From positions 124,001 through 188,000 of the forward strand of contig CAUJHV010000034.1 of NCBI GenBank assembly GCA_963205115.1: a DNA stretch of 64,000 nt. Direction: 5' to 3'. Position 1 is the first letter of the stretch, and every line of letters begins with the position of its first letter. The DNA comes from Pseudomonadota bacterium. GTDB taxonomy: Bacteria; Pseudomonadota; Gammaproteobacteria; Burkholderiales; Burkholderiaceae_C. The notes below the pieces were generated by a model. That model saw nothing but the letters and a program-made list of their open reading frames with translations. It did not search any database and was not told the DNA's origin. Below are positions 54,208-62,843 of this stretch, in pieces. The translations under genes and the position numbers were made by a program.

Positions 54208-55026
54208 ATGCCCCGCTTTGCGGCCAACCTGTCGATGCTCTATCCGGAGCTCGATTTCCTCGACCGCTTCGAAGCCGCGGCGCGCGACGGGTTCGAGGCC
54301 GTCGAGTACCTGTTTCCGTACGACCACGACGCCCGCGAACTGGCCGCACGCCTGGCCTCGAACGGCCTGCAGCAGGTGCTCTTCAACGCGTCACCGGGCC
54401 ACTGGGACGCGAACGAGCGGGGCCTGGCCTGCATGCCGGGGCGCGAGTCGGAATTCCTCGAGGGCATCGTGCTGGCCTTGCGCTATGCCGAGACGCTGCA
54501 GTGCCCGCGCATCCACGTGATGGCCGGTCTGGTGCCCGCGGGCCACTCGCGTGCGTCGGTGCGTGCCACCTTCGTGGCCAACCTCCGGGCCGCGGCTCGC
54601 CTGGCGGCTGCACAGGGTGTGGACGTGCTGATGGAGCCCATCAACACACGCGACATTCCCGGCTTCTTCCTGAACCGCCAGGACGATGCGCATGCGCTGG
54701 TCGACGAGATCGGCGAGCCCAACGCCAAGGTGCAGTTCGACCTGTACCACTGCCAGATCGTCGAAGGCGATGTGGCCATGAAGATCCGGCAGTACCTGCC
54801 CACCGGTCGCGTGGGCCACTTCCAGATTGCCGGCGTGCCGCAGCGGCACGAGCCCGACCTGGGCGAGCTCCACAGCGCCTACCTGTTCGACGTGATCGAC
54901 GAAGTCTCGGCGGCTTGCGGCTGGCAGGGCTGGGTGGGCTGCGAATACCGTCCCGCGCGTGGCGCGGTGGCCGGCGGCACCACAGCCGGTCTGGGCTGGC
55001 TGCGGAATCGCGCGGCCGGTCGCTGA
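54208..55026 (+). CDS. otnI: 2-oxo-tetronate isomerase (hydroxypyruvate isomerase family)
   Basis: 272 residues of the xylose-isomerase-like TIM-barrel family. Features: [35 protein letters not shown] (EYxFPY), [20 protein letters not shown] (metal Glu), [15 protein letters not shown] and [19 protein letters not shown]. These match Hyi/OtnI. It interconverts 2-oxo- and 3-oxo-tetronate. The dehydrogenase, kinase and decarboxylase of the same pathway are at 20.1-23.1 kb. Hydroxypyruvate isomerase is the alternative, but the pathway genes in this window favour OtnI. Confidence 0.92.
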   Translation: MPRFAANLSMLYPELDFLDRFEAAARDGFEAVEYLFPYDHDARELAARLASNGLQQVLFNASPGHWDANERGLACMPGRESEFLEGIVLALRYAETLQCPRIHVMAGLVPAGHSRASVRATFVANLRAAARLAAAQGVDVLMEPINTRDIPGFFLNRQDDAHALVDEIGEPNAKVQFDLYHCQIVEGDVAMKIRQYLPTGRVGHFQIAGVPQRHEPDLGELHSAYLFDVIDEVSAACGWQGWVGCEYRPARGAVAGGTTAGLGWLRNRAAGR

Positions 55027-55050
55027 TACCGCAGCGCGCGGCCCGCGCGC

Positions 55051-55660
55051 TCAGCTGCTGACCGACCGTGTCGAGACCGGATGGGCCGTGGCGTCGTAGC
55101 CGTAGCCGCTCGGCGTGATGCCCCTGACCGTGTCGCTGATCGTGGCCGCCTTCTTGGTCGTGGCCGAGGGGATCGTGGCCGCGCCCATGCTGCCGGTCGT
55201 GGCGCTGACCCTGCCGCTCACCGGGCCCCGCTTCACGTACCTGTCACTACGGCACCCGGCACGGCCCTGCCGCTGCTGTCCGGCACGGTGGCGGTGCCCG
55301 ATGCACGCCAGCCGCGGTTGCTGCTCACGATCGCCAGGCCCATCGCCGACACGTGCATCGGCACCGTCACCGCGTGGGCCGTGATCGTCACGATGCGCGT
55401 GCCTTTCAGGCCGGTGTTGTCGGTCACGGTCAACGCGGCCGTGTAGTTGCCGGCCGTGTTGTAGGTGTGGCTGCGCACCGAGCCGGTCCCGCCGTGCGGT
55501 CACCGAACGCCCAGGCGACACCCGGCACTGTGCCGTCGCTGAAGCAGGAGCCCGCGCCCGAGAAGCTGGCGGTCAAGGGCACCCCGCCAGACGTGGGGGC
55601 ACCACCGCAGTGGCGGGGCGCCACGAGCCGAGCGGTGCAAGAGCCCGCCATGCCTGACAC
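55051..55660 (-). pseudogene. Broken fragment of a secreted PKD-domain protein with a beta-sandwich C-terminus
   Basis: Three pieces in different reverse frames fit one protein. From 55660: GVPLTASFSGAGSCFSDGTVPGVAWAFGD, the first half of a PKD domain. After a frameshift near 55495: SHTYNTAGNYTAALTVTDNTGLKGTRIVTIT, the second half, then RGWRASGTATVPDSSGRAVPGAVVTGT. After another shift near 55235: VSGRVSATTGSMGAATIPSATT and SGYGYDATAHPVS, ending at 55051. Intact versions occur as C-terminal tails of secreted proteases and similar enzymes. The catalytic part is gone. At least two frameshifts and no start support decay. Confidence 0.75.
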
Positions 55661-55691
55661 CTAAAATCCCTCGGCTTCCACCGGACCCTTC

Positions 55692-56684
55692 ATGGCACAG
55701 CCCCAACCCGACGATTCGAACGTGAGCCTGGCCGTCGTGGCCATCGGCCGCAACGAGGGCGACCGCCTGCGTGTGTGCCTGCAGTCGGCGTTGGCCTCGG
55801 GCGTGGCGCGCTGCGTGGTGTATGTCGATTCCGGCTCCACCGACGGCTCGGTGGCCATGGCCACCGGCCTGGGTTGCGAGGTCGTGCCGCTGGACATGTC
55901 GGTGCCCTTCACCGCGGCACGCGCCCGCAATGCCGGCCTGGCGCGGGCACGCGAGCGCCTGCCCGGCCTGACCCATGTGCAGTTCGTCGACGGCGACTGC
56001 GAGCTGGTGGCCGACTGGATGCCGCGCGCGCTGCAGTTCCTGAACGCACACCCTGCGGTGGCTGTGGTTTGCGGGCGCCGGCGCGAACGTTTCCCCGAGC
56101 GCAGCATCTACAACGACCTGTGCGACCGCGAGTGGAATACACCCGTGGGCGAAGCCAAGGCCTGCGGCGGCGATGCGCTGTTCCGGGCCGAGGCCCTGGC
56201 GCAGGTCGACGGCTATCGGGACGACCTGATCGCCGGCGAAGAACCCGAGTTGTGCGTGCGCCTGCGTGCGCGCGGCTGGAAGGTCTGGCGCCTGGACGCC
56301 GAGATGACACGCCACGACGCCGCCATCCTGCGCTTTGCGCAGTGGTGGACACGCACGAAGCGCGGCGGCTACGCCTTCGCGCAGGGCGCCGCGCTGCACG
56401 GCGCGCCGCCGGAGCGCCACTGGGTGGTCGAGACGCGTCGCGCGCTGCTGTGGGGCGCCGCGCTGCCGCTGGTCATCCTGCTGGCGGCGCTGGTCGCCGG
56501 TCCCGTCGCCCTGTGGGCGCTGGCGATCTACCCGCTGCAATGGCTGCGCGTGACCGTGAACCACCGTTCCGCGCGCGAAGGCCTGTTCCTGATGTTGTCG
56601 AAGTTCGCCGAAGCCTCGGGTGCGCTGAAGTACTACGCCAACGCGCTGAGCGGCCGCCGCGGCCGTCTCATCGAATACAAATAG
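55692..56684 (+). CDS. Family 2 glycosyltransferase with C-terminal membrane helices
   Basis: 330 residues. The GT-A nucleotide-sugar motif VVAIGRNEGDRLRVCLQSAL, VYVDSGSTDGSVAMA, the DxD-type VQFVDGDCEL and RDDLIAGEEPELCVRLRARGW are those of GT2 enzymes. A hydrophobic pair near residues 255-285 suggests membrane association. It probably adds a sugar to a surface glycan. It starts about 30 bp after the PKD pseudogene on the opposite strand and is followed by a GT25-type gene. Confidence 0.92.
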   Translation: MAQPQPDDSNVSLAVVAIGRNEGDRLRVCLQSALASGVARCVVYVDSGSTDGSVAMATGLGCEVVPLDMSVPFTAARARNAGLARARERLPGLTHVQFVDGDCELVADWMPRALQFLNAHPAVAVVCGRRRERFPERSIYNDLCDREWNTPVGEAKACGGDALFRAEALAQVDGYRDDLIAGEEPELCVRLRARGWKVWRLDAEMTRHDAAILRFAQWWTRTKRGGYAFAQGAALHGAPPERHWVVETRRALLWGAALPLVILLAALVAGPVALWALAIYPLQWLRVTVNHRSAREGLFLMLSKFAEASGALKYYANALSGRRGRLIEYK

Positions 56685-56871
56685 GCGCGGGCGCGCAGGC
56701 GCTGCACAGCGACCGCCACGCGCGGTCGATCGCACGATCTGGCCGGCGAAACAGCCGTTCCTCGACCCGTGAAAAAGTGCACACCATTTCTAGAGTTCTG
56801 CCCATCCAAGACACGCCGTAGCGCGGCGCAGTTCACACCTGCACCGGCGCGGCACCCGGGGCAGGACACAC

Positions 56872-57645
56872 GTGGGCCACACACCGCAACGGCTGATCGA
56901 TTACTTCGATCGGCTCTACATCATCCACCTGCCTGAGCGGACCGACCGCTACGTCGAGCTCGAACGCGAGCTCTGGCAGATCGGCATCGAGATCGACGAC
57001 CCGAGGGTCGCGTTCATGCACGGCTCCTGGCCCGATTCGAGCAATGGCTTTGCTAGCGTCGGCGTCTACAGCAACTTCATGTGCCACCTGCGCATCCTGC
57101 GCGAGGCCAAGATGCGCCGCCTGCGCAGGGTCTGGATCCTCGAGGACGACGCGATCTTCCGCCACGCGCTGCGCTCGCCTGACGTGCAGCGCCAGCTGGT
57201 GGGCGCGCTGTCGGCACGCGACTGGGAGATCAGCTACATCGGGCACCGCATCGACGCGGCGCGCACGCGCTATGCGGCTGAAACCGGCAACGGGGTGGAG
57301 CTGTTCCAGCTGGAGCCCGACGAGGAATTCCTCTGGGCGCACTGCTACGCGGTCAGCGCCGACGGCATCGACCGGCTGCTGCCCTACCTCGAAGAGACGC
57401 TGCGCAACCCGCCGGGCCATCGGCGCGGCGGCCGCATGTATATCGACGGCGCACTGAATATGTTCCGCCGCCTGCATCCGCATGCCCAGGTCCTGGCCTG
57501 CACGCCCAACCTCTCGTCGCAGCGCGGCACCGTCAGCAGCCTGGGCGACCGCCGCGCCTACGACAACGTGCCGGCACTGCGCCCGCTGGTGCGCGCCTCG
57601 CGTGCGCTGCGCGACGAACTCTGGCGGCGCGAGCTGATCGCCTGA
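56872..57645 (+). CDS. Glycosyltransferase family 25 / LPS biosynthesis-type protein
   Basis: 257 residues from GTG at 56872. YFDRLYIIHLPERTDRYVELERELWQIGIE is the typical GT25 N-terminus. GVYSNFMCHLRILREAKMRRLRRVWILEDDAIF contains the conserved EDD. WAHCYAVSADGIDRLLPYLEE and MYIDGALNMFRR follow, as in family members. It likely transfers galactose or another sugar during lipopolysaccharide or capsule synthesis. Together with the GT2 gene it forms a small glycan island between the PKD pseudogene and a Bug protein. Confidence 0.85.
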   Translation: MGHTPQRLIDYFDRLYIIHLPERTDRYVELERELWQIGIEIDDPRVAFMHGSWPDSSNGFASVGVYSNFMCHLRILREAKMRRLRRVWILEDDAIFRHALRSPDVQRQLVGALSARDWEISYIGHRIDAARTRYAAETGNGVELFQLEPDEEFLWAHCYAVSADGIDRLLPYLEETLRNPPGHRRGGRMYIDGALNMFRRLHPHAQVLACTPNLSSQRGTVSSLGDRRAYDNVPALRPLVRASRALRDELWRRELIA

Positions 57646-57805
57646 TCGCTGCGCCGCGCGAGCGGCCATCGGCCGAGCGGAGCCCGCTGGCAAGCGCGCA
57701 CCCGTCGACCATGGCCGCGCGCGCCCCAGGGCGGCTTCGGGCGCCCGAGGGCCTCGTGTATCGTGCGGACCTCGTGCACACCGCGATGCACCAGGAGACT
57801 CCCCG

Positions 57806-58774
57806 ATGCGCAATTCCCCCCGTTGGCTCGTCACCGTTTCCAGCCTGCTGCTGGCCGCCGGTGCCGCACACGCCCAAAGCTATCCCACCAAGCCGATCCG
57901 CGCCGTCGTTCCCTTCGCCGCCGGCAGCGCCACCGACCAGATCGGCCGCGCCTTTGCCGAGAAGATGTCCGCCGCGCTGGGCCAGCCCATCGTCATCGAC
58001 AACAAACCCGGCGCCAACGGCATGCTCGGCGCGGACATCGTCGCCAAGGCCCCGGCCGACGGCTACACCATCCTCGTGGGCACGAACAGCACGAACGCCG
58101 CGCTGAAGTTCCTGATGAAGAAGCTGCCCTACGACCAGGACAAGGACTTCATGCCCGTGGGCTTCCTGGGCTCGGTGCCGCTGATGGTGGCGGTGAACAA
58201 CGACCTGCCGGCCAAGAGCCTGCAGGAACTCGTCAGCCTGGCCAAGAGCAAGCCCGGCCAGGTGAGCTTCGCCTATGCCAGCACCTCGCAGCAGGTGTCG
58301 TCCGAGATGCTGTCCAGCATGGCCAACATCCAGATGAATCCGATCCCGTACAAGTCGGGCCCGGCGGCGATGACCGACCTGATCGGCGGGCAGGTCAACC
58401 TGTTCACGGCCGACTTTGCCGTGACCGTCCCACAGTACAAGGCCGGCAAGATCCGCGGGCTGGCCGTGACCTCGATGAAGCGTTCGGCCGCCGTGCCCGA
58501 ACTGCCCACGGTCAACGAAGCCCTGGGCCTGAAGGACTACGAACTGATCGCCTACTTCGCCGTCTTCGCGCCGACCGGCACGCCGCCGGACGTGATCGCC
58601 AAGCTCAACGCCGCCATTAACGGCGCGGCCAACAGCAAGGACATCCAGGAAAAGTTTGCGCCCAACGGCTTCGCCATCGACCCCGGCACGCCGGAGGCGC
58701 TGGCCAAGCGCAATGCGGTGGAAACGGCCAAGTGGGCCAAGGCCATCCGCGAGGCGAAGATCGAGCAGCAGTGA
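57806..58774 (+). CDS. Tripartite tricarboxylate transporter substrate-binding protein (Bug family)
   Basis: 322 residues. The signal peptide ends AAHAQ, followed by SYPTKPIRAVVPFAAGSATDQIGRAFAEKM, the standard Bug start. NKPGANGMLGADIVAKAPADGYTILVG and PYKSGPAAMTDLIGGQVNLF are further signatures. It binds a small organic acid in the periplasm. No tctAB permease genes adjoin it; orphan Bug proteins are frequent in Burkholderiales. Confidence 0.95.
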   Translation: MRNSPRWLVTVSSLLLAAGAAHAQSYPTKPIRAVVPFAAGSATDQIGRAFAEKMSAALGQPIVIDNKPGANGMLGADIVAKAPADGYTILVGTNSTNAALKFLMKKLPYDQDKDFMPVGFLGSVPLMVAVNNDLPAKSLQELVSLAKSKPGQVSFAYASTSQQVSSEMLSSMANIQMNPIPYKSGPAAMTDLIGGQVNLFTADFAVTVPQYKAGKIRGLAVTSMKRSAAVPELPTVNEALGLKDYELIAYFAVFAPTGTPPDVIAKLNAAINGAANSKDIQEKFAPNGFAIDPGTPEALAKRNAVETAKWAKAIREAKIEQQ

Positions 58775-58812
58775 GCCGGCGGCTCGCCTGAGCCGCTGCG
58801 CCGGCCGCAGCC

Positions 58813-59973
58813 ATGACGACGTCCGGCGATGACCTCGTCGTGCTGCGGCCGCAAGGGCTGTACTGCCCGGCGGGTGACTTCTACATCGATCCCTGGCGGC
58901 CCGTCGATCGGGCCGTCGTCACGCATGCACACGCCGACCACGCGCGCGCCGGCCACCGCGCGCTGCTGGCGCAGGTGGATTCGCTGGGCGTGCTGCGCGA
59001 ACGCCTGGGCCCGCGCCAGCCGCTGCAGGGCCTGCGCTACGGCGAGACACTCACGCAGCGCGGCGTGACCATCAGCCTGCACCCGGCCGGCCACGTGCTG
59101 GGCTCCGCGCAGGTGCGGCTGGAACATGCCGGGCGCGTGTGGGTGGCCTCGGGCGACTATTTCGTCAGCGGCGCCGGCGATGAAGGCAACGCCACCTGCG
59201 AGCCCTTCGAGCCGGTGCGCTGCGACACCTTCATCACCGAATCCACCTTCGCGCTGCCGATCTACCGCTGGGCGGCCCAGGCCGAACTGAACGCGCAGAT
59301 CAACCGATGGTGGTCAGCCTGCGCCGCCGACGGCGCGCACGCGCTGCTGATGGGCTACAGCTTCGGCAAGGCGCAGCGCCTGCTGGCGGCGCTGGACCCG
59401 TCGATCGGGCCCATCCTCGTACACCCCACCGTGGACCGCATCAACCGGGCCTACCGCGCGGCCGGCGTGGCGCTGCCGCCGTACCGGGTGTTCGACGGCC
59501 AGGGCCCGGTCGCGCCGGGGCTGCGCGGCGCCATGCTGGTCGCACCGCCCAATGTCCGCGGCAATGGCTGGGCGCAGGGCCTGGGCGAGGTGCGCCACGC
59601 CTTTGCCAGCGGCTGGATGCAGGTGCGCAATCGCCGCCAGCGGATGGGCATGGACCGTGGCTTCGTCGTCAGCGATCACGCCGACTGGCCCGGCCTCACG
59701 CGCGCCATCGCCGACACGGGCGCTTCGCGCGTCATCGTGACACACGGCTACGAGGACACGCTGGTGCGCTGGCTGCGCGAACAAGGCCTGCAGGCCGGCA
59801 CCTTCCGCACCGCCTACGGCGACGGGCCGGGCGACGAGGAGCCGGTACTGGCCGACGAGGCCGCGACGGCAGGCCGGTCGACAGACCGGGAGCCGCGCGG
59901 CACGACAGCCGCGGTGGGCGACGCCGATGCGGAACAGCCAACGTTTGACATCCGCGGCGATTCGGACACCTGA
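58813..59973 (+). CDS. Ligase-associated DNA exonuclease (MBL/beta-CASP-like nuclease)
   Basis: 386 residues. The MBL zinc motif THAHADHARAGH (HxHxDH) is intact, followed by HPAGHVLGSAQVRLEH, SGDYFVSGAGDEGNATCEPFEPVRCDTFITESTF, and a C-terminal SDHADWPGLTRAI with VTHGYEDTL. This is the TIGR04122-type exonuclease normally found with an ATP-dependent ligase, a DEXH helicase (Lhr-like) and the PdeM phosphoesterase. Its catalytic residues look functional. The C-terminal 50 residues are an acidic and Thr-rich extension. It is followed 2 bp later by the ligase homologue. Confidence 0.93.
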   Translation: MTTSGDDLVVLRPQGLYCPAGDFYIDPWRPVDRAVVTHAHADHARAGHRALLAQVDSLGVLRERLGPRQPLQGLRYGETLTQRGVTISLHPAGHVLGSAQVRLEHAGRVWVASGDYFVSGAGDEGNATCEPFEPVRCDTFITESTFALPIYRWAAQAELNAQINRWWSACAADGAHALLMGYSFGKAQRLLAALDPSIGPILVHPTVDRINRAYRAAGVALPPYRVFDGQGPVAPGLRGAMLVAPPNVRGNGWAQGLGEVRHAFASGWMQVRNRRQRMGMDRGFVVSDHADWPGLTRAIADTGASRVIVTHGYEDTLVRWLREQGLQAGTFRTAYGDGPGDEEPVLADEAATAGRSTDREPRGTTAAVGDADAEQPTFDIRGDSDT

Positions 59974-59975
59974 CC

Positions 59976-61961
59976 GTGCACGCCTTCGCCGACTTGCTGC
60001 GGACCCTGGAGTCCGGCACCTCCGCAGACGCACAGGTCGCGGAACTGGCCGCCTACTTCCGATCCGCCCCGACAGATGACGCGGCCTGGGCCGCGCATCT
60101 GCTGTCGGGCGGCAGACCGCGGCCAGTGGTGGGCCCGGACCTGCTGCGCCGCGTGGCCTGCGAGGTCGCCGGGATTGCGGACTGGTTGTTCGAGGCTTCC
60201 CTGGCCGAGTCCGGCCATCTGGCCGAGACGATTGCGTGCCTGCTGCCGCCGCCCGGGGACGCGGGTGCGATTTCCGCGTCTCCTGCGTCTTCGCCGTCCT
60301 CCGCACCTTCATCGCCCACCCCGCCGGCTGCACCCGCCGTGCCCTGCGCGCCGTCCACAGCTGGGGCGCCGATCACCTCGCGCGACCCGTCGCTGGCTCG
60401 CTGGATGGTCGAGCACCTGGCGCCGCTGCGCGGACTGCCGGAAGCCGAACAGGCGCAGCGCCTGCGCGCCGACTGGCAGCACCTGCCCGCCGGGCCGCGC
60501 CTGATTCAGCTGGAACTGATGAGCGGCAGCTTCCGCGCGACACTGCCCGCACAAGGCCTGGCACGTGCGCTGGCGCAGGCCTTCGGGCTGGACAGCCGAT
60601 TCATGGCTCAACGTCTGATGGACCAGCGCCCGGCAGGCGCCGCACCCAGCGCGGCGGCATTCGAAGCCCTGATCGCCCCGGATGTCGACGGGATCGGGGC
60701 ACGCACCCTGCCCCTGCCCTTGCAGCGCGCCGCACGGCTGCAAGCCGACCCGGCCCGCCTCGGCCCGGCGGCCGACTGGCAGGTGGAATGGGCCTTCGAC
60801 GGCTTGCGCGTTCAGCTGCTGCACCGCGGCGGCCGCAGCGCCTTGTGGAGCCAGAGCGACGAGCTGCTCAGCGACCGCTTCCCGGAACTGCTGGCGCAGG
60901 CCGAGCGCCTGCCGGCCGGCACGGTGTTGGACGGCATGCTCGTGGTCTGGCCGGAAGCTGCCGCCCATCCATCGCCGCGGGCCGCGCTGCAGACGCGCCT
61001 CGCCCGCAAGAGCACCACGCCAAAGCTGCTGCGCGAGTCGCCGGCACGCTTCGTGGCTGTCGATCTGCTGGAAATCGACGGTCAGGACCTTCGGCGCGAA
61101 CCGCTGCGCGTGCGCCGCGCGCGTCTGGACGCGCTCGCCGCCACACACGGGCTGACGCTGTCCCCTGCCCTGGCCGCCGACTCCTGGGCAGACCGTGCCG
61201 CGCTGCGCGCGCAGGCCCCCGCGTACGGATGTGACGGGCTGGTCATCAAGCGTTTGAATGCATGCTACGGCGACACAGCCGTGCCCAGCACAATCACAGG
61301 GCACGTGGGAGCCACTGCGCGCATCCTGTCCACTGAGACCGTTGAGCCCGCAGAGCCTGTCGAGCCTGTCGAGCCTGCTGAGCGCACTGAGCGCACTGAA
61401 CACAACGAGAACACCGATCACACCGCGCGCCAGGAGACCACCGCGCCCACCGAGCCCGTCTGGTGGACCTGGCCGATCGAGCCGATGTGCATCGACGCGG
61501 TGCTGGTCTACGCCGAGACCACGCCTGGCGCGCGCACGGGAGGCCGCAGCTACAGCTTTGCCCTGTGGAACCGCGCGCCGGCGGATGCGGCCGAAGCCGA
61601 GTCCGTCGTCGAGGCCATCCGCGCACGACAACCGGCCACGCCGGGCGCGTTGCAGCTGGTGACCGTGGCCAAGGCCCATGCAGGCTTGGATGGCGCGGCA
61701 CTGGCACGCATCGACCGCGTCATCCAGGACACCGCTGTCGAGCGCTTCGGCCCGGTGCGCAGCCTCGCGCCGAGCCTGGTGCTGGAGCTCGCATTCACGG
61801 ACCCGCAGCCCAGCAAGCGCCACCGCTGCGGCTTCGTGCTGCGCGACGTGCGCATGCAGCGCATCCGCGACGACAAGCGGCTGCACGAAGCCGCCACGCT
61901 GGACGACCTGCGCGAGCGGGCGGGCACGCCGCCGCCAGGCGCGGATCCTTCAAATCCGTGA
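59976..61961 (+). CDS. Degenerate ATP-dependent DNA ligase homologue lacking the motif I lysine
   Basis: 661 residues from GTG at 59976. The N-terminal part (HAFADLLRTLESGTSADAQVAELAAYFR, WLFEASLAESGHLAETIACLLPP) is that of the ligase paired with the exonuclease upstream. Motif I should read K-x-D-G; here it is EWAFDGLR, with Ala273 in place of the AMP-accepting Lys. Motif III VLDGMLVVW has Met321 for Glu. Motif IV YGCDGLVIK keeps Lys425. Motif V reads WWTWP at 496-500 instead of WWKWK. A Pro/Glu/Thr insert (about 440-494) separates IV and V, and a Ser/Pro linker lies at 90-135. The frame is open and the C-terminal OB fold is present, so it may be a pseudo-enzyme rather than a dead gene. Confidence 0.9.
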   Translation: MHAFADLLRTLESGTSADAQVAELAAYFRSAPTDDAAWAAHLLSGGRPRPVVGPDLLRRVACEVAGIADWLFEASLAESGHLAETIACLLPPPGDAGAISASPASSPSSAPSSPTPPAAPAVPCAPSTAGAPITSRDPSLARWMVEHLAPLRGLPEAEQAQRLRADWQHLPAGPRLIQLELMSGSFRATLPAQGLARALAQAFGLDSRFMAQRLMDQRPAGAAPSAAAFEALIAPDVDGIGARTLPLPLQRAARLQADPARLGPAADWQVEWAFDGLRVQLLHRGGRSALWSQSDELLSDRFPELLAQAERLPAGTVLDGMLVVWPEAAAHPSPRAALQTRLARKSTTPKLLRESPARFVAVDLLEIDGQDLRREPLRVRRARLDALAATHGLTLSPALAADSWADRAALRAQAPAYGCDGLVIKRLNACYGDTAVPSTITGHVGATARILSTETVEPAEPVEPVEPAERTERTEHNENTDHTARQETTAPTEPVWWTWPIEPMCIDAVLVYAETTPGARTGGRSYSFALWNRAPADAAEAESVVEAIRARQPATPGALQLVTVAKAHAGLDGAALARIDRVIQDTAVERFGPVRSLAPSLVLELAFTDPQPSKRHRCGFVLRDVRMQRIRDDKRLHEAATLDDLRERAGTPPPGADPSNP

Positions 61962-62053
61962 TGCCCGCTGGCCACACCCGCATCGCCGAGGCTTCCTAAG
62001 CAGCCAAGCCCGCGGCTGCACGGCCCTCTCGCTGCCGGTGCGCCCAAGCCAGC

Positions 62054-62824
62054 TCAGGGCAGGCCCTTGCGCCGCCCCGCATCCATGAACAGCGTGCCGC
62101 CGGCCAGCGCGTCGGCTTCGGGCGCCAGCAGCGTCTCCATCGCCCAGGCCACCTGCTCGGGCGTGGTGAAGGCGCCGATGGCCGATTCGGCGCGCATCTG
62201 GTCCAGCACGGCTTCGGTGGACAGCCCGTCGCGTTCGCCGCGCGCCGCGGCCACGCGGTGCAGCCGTTCGGTATCCGCCGGGCCGGGTGCCACGAGATGC
62301 GCCGTCACCCCGCGCTCGCCGTAGGCCCAGGACAGCTGCCGCACCAGGTTGGCCAGCGCGGCATTGGCCACGCCGGCCGTGGCCGCATAGGCGCTGGGCT
62401 CGAAACCGTAATGGCCGCCGATGGCCACCAGGCGCGCGCCGCGCACCAGGTGGGCATCGACCGCACGCACCAGGCGCAGCATGCCGCCGACCTTGATGTT
62501 CACGGCATCGACCACCGCGGCGGTGGGCGCCGTGAGCACGCCGCCGGCCGTGGCCACGCCGGCCCCCTGGATCACCATGCGAACGGGGCCGTCCAGCGCG
62601 GCGCGGATGGCCTCGGTGGCGCCGTCGTCGGCGATGTCGGCCACGCAGGGCCGCAGGCCCGGCAGGGATGCAGCCAGCGCGTCCAGTGCCGCCGCGTGGC
62701 GCGCGACCGCCACCACGCGCAGGCCGGCTGCGGCGAGCCGGCGCGTGATCACCGCGCCCATCGCGCCCGTGGCGCCAACGATCACGGCCGTGCCCGCCGC
62801 GTGGGAACCGTGCGTGGATGTCAT
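62054..62824 (-). CDS. Short-chain dehydrogenase/reductase family protein with atypical active site
   Basis: 256 residues from the ATG at 62824. The Rossmann motif AVIVGATGAMGAVITRRL and MVIQGAGVA fit the SDR fold. The catalytic Ser position (VAIGGHYG) is Gly, and the Tyr motif AYAATAGVA has Ala where the Lys of YxxxK belongs, although the Asn of VNIKVGG remains. A classical SDR mechanism is therefore doubtful. The gene follows dmpG by 19 bp on the same strand, so it may be part of the meta-cleavage operon. The earlier start at 62863 was rejected because it overlaps dmpG. Confidence 0.85.
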   Translation of the reverse strand: MTSTHGSHAAGTAVIVGATGAMGAVITRRLAAAGLRVVAVARHAAALDALAASLPGLRPCVADIADDGATEAIRAALDGPVRMVIQGAGVATAGGVLTAPTAAVVDAVNIKVGGMLRLVRAVDAHLVRGARLVAIGGHYGFEPSAYAATAGVANAALANLVRQLSWAYGERGVTAHLVAPGPADTERLHRVAAARGERDGLSTEAVLDQMRAESAIGAFTTPEQVAWAMETLLAPEADALAGGTLFMDAGRRKGLP

Positions 62825-62843
62825 GGCGTGATTGTCCGGTGCA

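Noticed and set aside
52908-55061. A 717-codon forward frame overlapping dctM and otnI
   Set aside because: Out-of-frame shadow of two clearly coding genes; composition is Arg-rich without motifs.
55500-56735. A 411-codon reverse frame opposite the GT2 glycosyltransferase
   Set aside because: The GT2 motifs on the forward strand are unambiguous; the reverse product is Arg/Gln/His-rich noise.
61330-61400. The GAGCCTGTC/GAGCGCACT repeats as an independent satellite
   Set aside because: They lie inside the open frame of the ligase homologue and are better described as a coding low-complexity insert.
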